From positions 1-12,064 of the forward strand of contig CAYLZN010000163.1 of assembly GCA_964387935.1 (NCBI GenBank): a stretch of 12,064 nt of DNA, in the 5' to 3' direction. Positions within the stretch are counted from its first letter, which is position 1, and each line of letters starts with the position of its first letter. The position numbers and the translations under genes are program-made. Positions 6,474 to 12,064 of the stretch are shown here, piece after piece. The notes below the pieces were generated by a model. The model worked only from the letters and a program-made list of their open reading frames with translations, did no database searches and was not told the origin of the DNA. The DNA is from CAYLZN01 sp964387935 (GTDB lineage Bacteria; Acidobacteriota; Vicinamibacteria; Vicinamibacterales; JAFNAJ01).

Positions 6474-6994
6474 GACGTTCGCCTCACGACCCGACCCAGG
6501 GCCTCGCGCGCGCGTCGCCGGTGGGCGCGCACGGTTCCCGACGTCATCGACAGCATGTCAGCGATCTCCGCGTCGCTCAGCCCTTCCACGATCGTCAGGT
6601 GCATGACCGCCCGCTGCCGCGGGGCGAGCCGCTGCAGGAGGGCTTCCACGTCCAGTTCCGGCGCCGGGTCTGCGCTCACCGCGCGCTCCGGCAGGTCGGC
6701 GAGCGCCACGCGGAGGCGCCAGAAGCGCCGTCGCCGCAGGCATCGGCGGAAGACGATCGACGTCACCCAGCGGTCGAACCGCGCCGGGTCCTCCAGGGAC
6801 GGCAGCGCGCCCCAGGCCGCGACCAGGGAGTCCTGGACGACGTCCTCGGCGTCCGCCTCGCCGACAATCGAGCGGGCGAACCGGACCAGGCCGTTCCAGC
6901 AGGCCTCCACCGCCTGGCCGTACGCGGCTCGGTTGCCGGCCCGCGCCTCACGAACGACGTTCGCGAGGTCCTCCCGCACGATCATGAGAGTCAT
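6470..6994 (-). CDS. ECF RNA polymerase sigma factor
   Basis: 174 residues from ATG 6994 (171 from ATG 6985; neither has a clear Shine-Dalgarno). Region 2 spans about 33-95 (LVRFARSIVGEADAEDVVQD, then FDRWVTSIVFRRCLRRRR). The linker is short, and region 4 spans about 116-168 (LAPRQRAVMHLTIVEGLSDAEIAD, then the recognition helix around GTVRAHRRRAREAL). With no region 1 or 3 and this length it is a typical extracytoplasmic-function sigma factor. It opens an operon with the one-pass anti-sigma-like protein and the TonB-domain protein, all joined by ATGA overlaps. It diverges from the PDZ/antiporter operon across a 165-bp gap; an inverted repeat in the gap could be a shared control site. The longer in-frame extension to 7360 runs through the divergent gene and is rejected. 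Confidence 0.92.
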   Translation of the reverse strand: MTLMIVREDLANVVREARAGNRAAYGQAVEACWNGLVRFARSIVGEADAEDVVQDSLVAAWGALPSLEDPARFDRWVTSIVFRRCLRRRRFWRLRVALADLPERAVSADPAPELDVEALLQRLAPRQRAVMHLTIVEGLSDAEIADMLSMTSGTVRAHRRRAREALGRVVRRTS

Positions 6995-7062
6995 TCGACG
7001 GGTGGTTTCGTGTACGCGCGCCGGTTCCGTGGTGGCGACGAGGGCGCGCGGCGACGCGAGCG

Positions 7063-7085
7063 CAGGCGGCCGTGCTATCCGCCTG
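7063..7085. promoter_or_regulatory. Inverted repeat in the divergent sigma / PDZ intergenic region
   Basis: CAGGCGG (7063-7069) and CCGCCTG (7079-7085) are perfect 7-base inverted arms separated by nine bases. Both flanking genes are transcribed away from it, so it cannot be a terminator for either. A dimeric-regulator operator, or a structure in a 5' leader, are the options. I find no convincing -35/-10 pair in the rest of this gap except the -10-like element beside the PDZ gene. Confidence 0.35.
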
Positions 7086-7147
7086 TAAACGCGACCTGCG
7101 CCACATCTGGCCACACAGCCCGGGCAACGGTCCCACCCCGGAGATGG

Positions 7148-7153
7148 TAGCCT
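7148..7153 (+). promoter_or_regulatory. Candidate TANNNT -10 element for the PDZ/antiporter operon
   Basis: TAGCCT is followed by six bases and the GTG start at 7160, the same spacing as at the hipA-like gene. It has only the T, A and final T of TATAAT, so it is weak on its own. No usable Shine-Dalgarno lies at normal spacing: GGAG at 7140-7143 is 16 bases upstream. Confidence 0.25.
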
Positions 7154-7159
7154 CTGGGA

Positions 7160-8491
7160 GTGAGAGCCTTCCTGTCGAGCCCCGGCGGACGCGAGACGCG
7201 GCTGCTGCTGGTGACGCTGGCGTTGTCGCTCCTCCTGCTCACGGCGCTGGCCCGGTTGCGATTCCCGGGGGCGGACCCCGAGACCGAGGCGCCCCCGGCA
7301 CTTCGAACGGCTCCGCTGGAGCGGTTGGCTGCGCGCGCCACGTTCGACGAACTCGCCCACATCATGACGAGCGTGTCGCGCCGCGTCGCGCCGTCGACGC
7401 TCGTGCTCGAGCTCGTGACGGTCGGCAGCGGCGAAGCCCTCACGGGCGAGTGGGTCAGCCGGCTCGCGCCGGCCCTTCGCATCCGCGACGACATGGTCCT
7501 CGTCGGGATGCAGCCGGACGAACAGGCGATGAGGGTCATCGGACCCGAGCCGGGCGGGACCGAGCTCGTGGCCCGCGATGACGTGAAGGGGCTGGCCGTG
7601 GTGCGGGTGCCCGCGGCCGCGGCTCCGACGCTGTCGCTCGTGGCCCGCGCCGAGACGGACACGCCCGCCAGGTATGTCGCACTCGTCGAGGCGTCACGCA
7701 GCGGACCGAGCGTCCGCCCCCTGTTCCTGGGCAAGCCGGACCCGGTGACGGACCTGCGCTGGGACGAACCTCTCATGTCGCTCGGCGGCAGCCTGACGGC
7801 ACCCGCCGGCTCGTTCGTCTTCACGCTCGACGGACAGTTCGTCGGCCTCACGGTGATCGACAACGGCCTGCCCGCGCTGGTCGCCGCCCCCATGGTGCTG
7901 GCCGCTGCCGAGCCACTGGTCGCCGGGACGTTCCGGCCTCGTGGCGATCTCGGAATCCTCTGGCAGAGGCTGACACCCGCACTCGCCCGTGCCACCGGCG
8001 CGAGCAACGGCGTCGTCGTCGCCAGCGTCGATCCCGACGGACCGGCCGCCTCGCAGCTCGGACCGGGCGACGTCGTCGAGCGCATCGACGATTCGGCGAT
8101 CAAGTCGGTGGGCGACGCGCGGCTCGCAACGGCCCGCGTCGCACCGGGCGACACGGCGAGCCTGCGAGTCGTCCGCGATGGTGCCCGGACCGACCTGAAC
8201 GTCGTGGCCAGACCTGCTCCGGCGACGCCCGAGCGGCCGGCTCCATCGAGCCTTGGGGTCACGTTCCGCCCGGCGCGTGGAGGCCTGGAGGTCATCAGGA
8301 TCGCCGCCGACAGCGCGGCGGCGGAAGCCGGCCTCCTGCCGGGAGATCTGATCACGCAGATCGATCGGCAGCCCGCCACCGACGCGGCGGCGCTGGCCCG
8401 GGGGTGGATCGCTGCGGAGCCTGGACGCGCGTGGCTGCTCGCGGTGACCCGGGGCGGCGTGCGCCGCGTGCTGGCTCTCGAGAAGCGATGA
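7160..8491 (+). CDS. Membrane-anchored HtrA-like pseudoprotease with two PDZ domains
   Basis: 443 residues from a GTG start. One N-terminal membrane segment (about 14-31) would place the rest outside the cytoplasm. Residues about 66-250 have the layout of a DegP/HtrA trypsin-like domain, but the triad is not recognisable: no TNxHV-type histidine, KGLAVVRV (143-150) where HtrA has DLAVLKV, and APAGSFVFTLDGQFVGL (214-230) where HtrA has GNSGGPL-type residues. Proteolysis is therefore unlikely. Two PDZ domains follow: about 258-350 (GVVVASVDPDGPAA and GDVVERIDD) and about 364-443 (LEVIRIAADSAAAEAGLLPGDLITQI). PDZ domains bind peptide C-termini. Its TGA overlaps the ATG of the next gene, so it is probably made together with the two transporters, perhaps as scaffold or sensor (inference). 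Confidence 0.8.
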   Translation: MRAFLSSPGGRETRLLLVTLALSLLLLTALARLRFPGADPETEAPPALRTAPLERLAARATFDELAHIMTSVSRRVAPSTLVLELVTVGSGEALTGEWVSRLAPALRIRDDMVLVGMQPDEQAMRVIGPEPGGTELVARDDVKGLAVVRVPAAAAPTLSLVARAETDTPARYVALVEASRSGPSVRPLFLGKPDPVTDLRWDEPLMSLGGSLTAPAGSFVFTLDGQFVGLTVIDNGLPALVAAPMVLAAAEPLVAGTFRPRGDLGILWQRLTPALARATGASNGVVVASVDPDGPAASQLGPGDVVERIDDSAIKSVGDARLATARVAPGDTASLRVVRDGARTDLNVVARPAPATPERPAPSSLGVTFRPARGGLEVIRIAADSAAAEAGLLPGDLITQIDRQPATDAAALARGWIAAEPGRAWLLAVTRGGVRRVLALEKR

Positions 8492-9669
8492 CCACGCGCT
8501 ACCGCGAGGACCCGGAGGTCGGCGGCCCGGACCCCATCGACCAGCAGGTCGTGAGCGACGCCCCGATCGCGGCGACAGGGCGACTCGGCCAGCTGCTGCG
8601 CACGCGCGCGGCGCTGGGTCTCGCACCATTGGCGGCGCCGGCGGTCGTCTTCGTGCCGCTTGGCATCCTGCTCGGGCCACATGGCCTCGGGGTGATCACG
8701 CAGGACGCGCTCGCACACCTCGACATCGTCCTGCCGATCGGTCTGGCCGCCCTGGGCCTGTTCGTGGGTCTCGCCCTCGACCTGCGCATGCGGCAGGACG
8801 TGCGCCTGCTGGTGGCGGCCAACCTCGAGTCGAGCCTGACCATCGCGGTCGTCACGTGCTCGGCGTGGTGGCTGTTCGGGCACTGGCGGATTCCCCTCGA
8901 CCACGAGGCGCACGTCGTGGCGCTGGTCCTCGGCGTGGCCGCCTCGGCGTCGTCGGCAGGGTACGTCGGGAGCACCGGCAACCCGCTGACGCGCACGGCC
9001 ACGCGCATCGCGGATCTCGATGACGGCGTGCCGCTCGTGGTGGGCGGTCTGGCCCTGGCACTCATGGCGCATCCGCCGCTGGCCGCGGTCGGCTACACGC
9101 TGCTCACGTGCCTGCTCGGGCTGCTGGTCGGGATCGCGGGCTGGCTGCTGTTCGAGCGCGCACGCTCGCAGGCGGAGCGCGGCGTGTTCGTGCTCGGCGC
9201 GCTGGCGCTGCTCGGCGGCGCGCCCGCATTCCTGGGGCTCTCCGCCCTGCTCGCCGGGCTCATCGCCGGTCTGTTCTGGACGCACGCACCCGGCCGAGCC
9301 GACCAGATCATTCGCGACGATCTGCGGCGCCTCCAGCACCCGCTCGTCGTCATCCTGCTCATCGGCGCCGGCGCAGCCTTTGAAGCCAGCCTGGAGGCGT
9401 TGTGGCTGTTCGTCCCGTTCGTCGTGTTCCGGCTGTCGGGCAAGCTCGCGGGCGGATGGCTCGCGTCTCGTCTGGCCCTGGGGCTGGCGCCGACCGACCT
9501 CGGGGTCTGGCTGCTGCCTCCCGGTCTCATCGGCCTGGCCTTTGCGCTCGCTTTTTTCGGGATCACGCCAAGTGACACGAGCCGGGCGGTCCTGTCGGCC
9601 GTGGTCCTCGGCACGCTGGCGGGCGAGGTCATCGCCATGATCGTCGTGCCGGCCTCGGACCCGTCGTGA
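8488..9669 (+). CDS. Cation:proton antiporter-like membrane protein (first of a pair)
   Basis: 393 residues with about 11-12 membrane segments after a hydrophilic N-terminus of about 45 residues. The pattern resembles the Na+/H+ exchanger (CPA) fold: GLFVGLALDLRMR (90-102) near the position of the usual FxxGLExD motif, ALVLGVAASASSAGYVG (145-161), and a possible ion-binding acidic pair D178-D179 in IADLDDGVPLVV. Lys319 in FRLSGKLAGG may match the conserved basic residue of the last helices. The usual N-terminal LGxxLGP block is weak (FVPLGILLGPHGLG, 55-68), so it is a divergent member. The start ATG overlaps the PDZ gene's TGA, giving 393 residues rather than the upstream extension. Its TGA overlaps the GTG of a second, clearer antiporter gene. 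Ion specificity cannot be read from sequence. Confidence 0.75.
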   Translation: MTTRYREDPEVGGPDPIDQQVVSDAPIAATGRLGQLLRTRAALGLAPLAAPAVVFVPLGILLGPHGLGVITQDALAHLDIVLPIGLAALGLFVGLALDLRMRQDVRLLVAANLESSLTIAVVTCSAWWLFGHWRIPLDHEAHVVALVLGVAASASSAGYVGSTGNPLTRTATRIADLDDGVPLVVGGLALALMAHPPLAAVGYTLLTCLLGLLVGIAGWLLFERARSQAERGVFVLGALALLGGAPAFLGLSALLAGLIAGLFWTHAPGRADQIIRDDLRRLQHPLVVILLIGAGAAFEASLEALWLFVPFVVFRLSGKLAGGWLASRLALGLAPTDLGVWLLPPGLIGLAFALAFFGITPSDTSRAVLSAVVLGTLAGEVIAMIVVPASDPS

Positions 9670-10988
9670 TCGGGCGGATCGCGGCGCTCGTCATCGTCGT
9701 GCTGACCGCCGTCCTCGCCCGGCACCTGGCGGACGAGGCGGCCGGTTCGACGGGGACGTCGCTCGCCCTCGGGTTCGCCTTGATTGCCGCCGCGCTGGCC
9801 GGCGAGATCTTCGAGCGGCTGCGGCTTCCCCGCATCACGGGCTACCTCGTCTTCGGCCTGCTGTGCGGGCCCTACCTCGCCAACGTCGTCAGCCGCGCCA
9901 TGGCGAGGGAACTGCAACTCGTCAACGGGCTCGCGGTGGCGCTGATCGCGTTCATGGCAGGGCTCGAGCTGAACCTCGCGCGGCTCAGGCCCCGCCTCGG
10001 GGCGATCGTGCGCCTCGGCGCGGTCACGCTCGCGGTGTGCTACGCCGGGCTCTTCACCGTGCTCTGGATCGCCTGGCCGTGGCTCCCGATCGCGCCGGAG
10101 GCCACCGGGCTGGAGCGCCTGATCCAGGGCCTCATGGTGACGACCGTGCTGGTGTCCTTCTCACCGACCGTCACGATCGCCGTGATCGCCGATGCACGTG
10201 CCCGTGGCCCCCTGACCGAGCTCGTCATCGCGCTCGTCGTGCTCGCCGACCTCGCGCTCATCGTCGCCTTCACGCTCGTGCTGCAGGGTGCCCGGTTCGT
10301 GTTCGGTCATGAGGCCAGCAGCGACGTGCCAGTCGTGGCGAACGTCGCCTGGGAGATCTTCGGGTCGCTGGCGTTCGGCGCCGCCCTCGGCGCGAGCTTC
10401 GGCGTGTACCTGCGCACACTCGGGCGCGAGCTCACCGTGATGCTCCTCGCATTCTGTGCCGTGATCACGGCCGGCGCGGTGTGGCATCTGGAGCCGCTGC
10501 TGGCGGCCCTGTCAGCCGGGCTCGTGGTGGAGAACGTGGCCGGGGTCGGCGGCGACAGCCTGCGAGAGGCGGTGGAGCGCGGCTCGCTGCCCGTGCTGAT
10601 CGTCTTCTTCGCGGCGGCCGGCATGTCATTGCAGGTCGACGCGCTGGCCGCGGTGGGCGGGGCGGCCCTCGCCCTCTCGCTGCTGCGCCTGGCCTTCGTT
10701 CGCACGGGCACGTTGCTCGGGGCTCGCTTCGCAGGCCTCGAACCGTGCCACGGACAACGGGCGTGGATGGGGCTCGTGTCGCAGGCAGGCGTGACGCTCG
10801 GGCTGACCATCATCGTCGCCAGCGAGTTCCCGAACTGGGGTTCCGCGCTGCAGACGCTCATGGTCGCGCTGATTGCGATCCACGAACTGGTGGGCCCCGT
10901 GCTGTTCAGGGCGGCCCTCACGCGCGCCGGAGAGACCGGCCAGATGGACGCAGCGCTGGCAGTTGTCCAGCCTCGGGTTCAGCCTTGA
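9666..10988 (+). CDS. Cation:proton antiporter, CPA2/KefB-like (second of a pair)
   Basis: 440 residues, about 13 membrane segments, and no cytoplasmic RCK/TrkA-N domain at the C-terminus. Signature blocks: RLPRITGYLVFGLLCGP (53-69, family pattern GYLxxGxxxGP), FMAGLELNL (96-104), a discontinuous-helix region SPTVTIAVIAD (166-176), a probable ion-binding Asp195 in VVLADLALIV, and FFAAAGMSL (314-322) matching the KefB/C-like FFxxxGM block. Such proteins exchange K+ or Na+ for protons across the inner membrane. The GTG start overlaps the TGA of the previous antiporter-like gene (GTGA), with no good Shine-Dalgarno, so it is probably translated by coupling. The stop is only 6 bp from the stop of the convergent ilvE. 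The lack of a regulatory domain makes the linked PDZ protein or the partner antiporter candidate regulators (inference). Confidence 0.9.
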   Translation: MIGRIAALVIVVLTAVLARHLADEAAGSTGTSLALGFALIAAALAGEIFERLRLPRITGYLVFGLLCGPYLANVVSRAMARELQLVNGLAVALIAFMAGLELNLARLRPRLGAIVRLGAVTLAVCYAGLFTVLWIAWPWLPIAPEATGLERLIQGLMVTTVLVSFSPTVTIAVIADARARGPLTELVIALVVLADLALIVAFTLVLQGARFVFGHEASSDVPVVANVAWEIFGSLAFGAALGASFGVYLRTLGRELTVMLLAFCAVITAGAVWHLEPLLAALSAGLVVENVAGVGGDSLREAVERGSLPVLIVFFAAAGMSLQVDALAAVGGAALALSLLRLAFVRTGTLLGARFAGLEPCHGQRAWMGLVSQAGVTLGLTIIVASEFPNWGSALQTLMVALIAIHELVGPVLFRAALTRAGETGQMDAALAVVQPRVQP

Positions 10989-10994
10989 AACGGG

Positions 10995-11924
10995 CTATGC
11001 GCGCACCCGTGTCAGCCACCCGTGCACGTCGTCGGCGCGGCCGTGCGCGATGTCCAGGAACCGCTGTTGGATCTGTCGAGTGATGGGACCCGGCCGGCCC
11101 TGGCTGACCATGACCTTGTCTACGCTGCGCACCGGGGTGATCTCGGCCGCGGTCCCGCAGAAGAAGACCTCGTCGGCAATGTAGAGCATCTCGCGCGGCA
11201 GCACCACCTCGCGTACCGGGATCCCGGCCTCCGCCGCCAGCGTCAGCACGGAGGCACGGGTGATGCCAGGCAGCAGCGTGCCGTCGATCGGAGGAGTGAA
11301 AAGCGTGCCCTGCCGGACCAGGAAGATGTTCTGCCCGGAGCCCTCGCTGAGGGTGCCATCGGGTCCGAGCGCGATGGCCTCGACGTAGCCGTTTGCGAGC
11401 GCTTCCATCTTGGCCAGTTGCCCGCCCAGGTAGTTGCCGGCCATCTTCGCCATGGCGGGCAGCGTGTTGGGGGCCACGCGGCACCACGTCGATACGCACA
11501 CGTCCACGCCCGACTCGAGCGCCTCGTCGCCGAGATAGGCGCCCCAGGGCCAGCACGGGATGTAGACCTCGATGGGACTGCCGGTCGGCACCATGCCTGA
11601 CGCGCCGTAGCCCCGGACGACCATCGGCCGCAGGTAGCAGGCGTCCAGGCGATTGCGCGAAACGACCTCACGGCAGGCGGCCGTGAGCTCCGCGCCGGAG
11701 TACGGCAGATCGATGCGGTAGATCCGGCAGGAGTCCGCCAGACGACGGAGATGGTCCGCCAGCCGGAAGATCGCGGGCCCGTGCGGTGCCGCGTAGCAGC
11801 GCACACCCTCGAACACCGAGGACCCGAACTGCACGGAGTGACTGAGGACGTGAATGTGGGCGTCGTGCCAGCGGATGAACGTGCCGTCGCGCCAGATCCA
11901 CTCCGTCTCGGTCAGCCTGCTCAT
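10995..11924 (-). CDS. ilvE: Branched-chain amino acid aminotransferase
   Basis: 309 residues, the same length as E. coli IlvE as I recall it. Class IV fold PLP enzyme that interconverts Leu, Ile and Val with their 2-oxo acids using glutamate/2-oxoglutarate in the cytoplasm. Motifs: HVLSHSVQFGSSVFEGVRCY (25-44), LRPMVVRGYG, the probable PLP lysine in AMAKMAGNYLGG, EAIALGPDGTLSEGSGQNIF, PPIDGTLLPGITR, and EVFFCGTAAEITPVRSVD. Each matches IlvE more closely than D-amino acid or aminodeoxychorismate members. AGGAG (11933-11937) lies eight bases before the ATG. A probable gene tail ends 60 bp upstream on the same strand, so ilvE may be the last gene of a transcript entering from the right. No other branched-chain biosynthesis gene is visible. 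Confidence 0.95.
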   Translation of the reverse strand: MSRLTETEWIWRDGTFIRWHDAHIHVLSHSVQFGSSVFEGVRCYAAPHGPAIFRLADHLRRLADSCRIYRIDLPYSGAELTAACREVVSRNRLDACYLRPMVVRGYGASGMVPTGSPIEVYIPCWPWGAYLGDEALESGVDVCVSTWCRVAPNTLPAMAKMAGNYLGGQLAKMEALANGYVEAIALGPDGTLSEGSGQNIFLVRQGTLFTPPIDGTLLPGITRASVLTLAAEAGIPVREVVLPREMLYIADEVFFCGTAAEITPVRSVDKVMVSQGRPGPITRQIQQRFLDIAHGRADDVHGWLTRVRA

Positions 11925-11932
11925 GGGACCTG

Positions 11933-11937
11933 CTCCT
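11933..11937 (-). promoter_or_regulatory. Ribosome binding site of ilvE
   Basis: AGGAG on the minus strand, eight bases before the ATG at 11924. It confirms the start and is one of the few textbook Shine-Dalgarno sites in this window. Confidence 0.7.
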
Positions 11938-11984
11938 GAGACGCGACCTCGAGACCGTTGCCCGCCGCGACCCTCCGGTCACGG

Positions 11985-12064
11985 TCAGGCGCGGACGCCC
12001 GCCAGGTCGCCCTCCCGTCCCTCCACGGGTTCACTGGAGCAGGCCAGTGCCTGGTCCAGGTCCG
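11985..12064 (-). CDS. Probable 3' end of a gene running in from the right edge (partial)
   Basis: The frame entering from the edge reads 25 codons to a TGA at 11985-11987, with product ending EGREGDLAGVRA. 21 of the 25 codons end in G or C, as expected of a real gene here, and the orientation matches ilvE, which starts 60 bp further on. A second frame on the same strand is also open, so the reading is not unique. The product cannot be identified from so little sequence. Confidence 0.35.
   Translation of the reverse strand, partial: DLDQALACSSEPVEGREGDLAGVRA

Noticed and set aside
6995..7360. N-terminal extension of the ECF sigma factor
   Set aside because: It would overlap the divergent PDZ gene and add an Arg/Gln-rich tail that ECF factors lack. 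The ATGs at 6994 and 6985 fit the family length.
7075..9339. 754-residue open frame on the minus strand
   Set aside because: It lies antisense to the PDZ and antiporter genes, has low-complexity Arg/Ser/Ala/Gln composition and shows no domain. It is a by-product of high G+C.

Overview
This 12 kb window is high-GC bacterial chromosomal DNA, roughly two-thirds G+C or more by eye, and densely coding. There is no gene-free stretch over 300 bases; the largest gaps are about 182 and 165 bases. I see no rRNA, tRNA, CRISPR array or insertion sequence. Gene style (an ECF sigma factor with a one-pass anti-sigma and a TonB-domain protein, an animal-like xylulokinase, a solitary DUF4143 ATPase) and degenerate GC-rich heptamer arrays between genes would fit an Acidobacteriota member, perhaps Vicinamibacteria. 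That placement is an inference from style, not a database result.

Left part (1-3.8 kb): a solitary DUF4143-type ATPase (+) converges on a xylulokinase of the human XYLB type (-). Divergent from the kinase is a 66-residue ribbon-helix-helix protein (+), followed by a secreted Blc-type lipocalin (+). An AT-rich element holding a perfect minus-strand TATAAT separates the kinase from the small regulator.

Middle (3.8-7.0 kb): a stand-alone HipA-family kinase of the YjjJ type (-), with its own N-terminal winged helix and no visible antitoxin. Its TATAAT lies six bases before the ATG, which suggests a leaderless mRNA. Degenerate 7-bp arrays (GCNNGCC on the + strand) lie on both sides of it, each immediately after the stop codon of a minus-strand gene. 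Next, in the same direction, is a tightly overlapping operon: ECF sigma factor, one-pass anti-sigma-like protein, and secreted protein with a TonB C-terminal domain.

Right part (7.1-12.06 kb): divergent from the sigma factor is a three-gene operon with 4-bp stop/start overlaps. It encodes a membrane-anchored HtrA-like protein with two PDZ domains and an apparently dead protease domain, then two consecutive, non-identical monovalent cation:proton antiporter-like membrane proteins. This is the best candidate here for an uncharacterised functional unit: a PDZ pseudoprotease that may scaffold or regulate a pair of antiporters. It converges, with only 6 bp between stops, on ilvE (-), a branched-chain aminotransferase. 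The tail of a probable upstream co-directional gene reaches the window edge.
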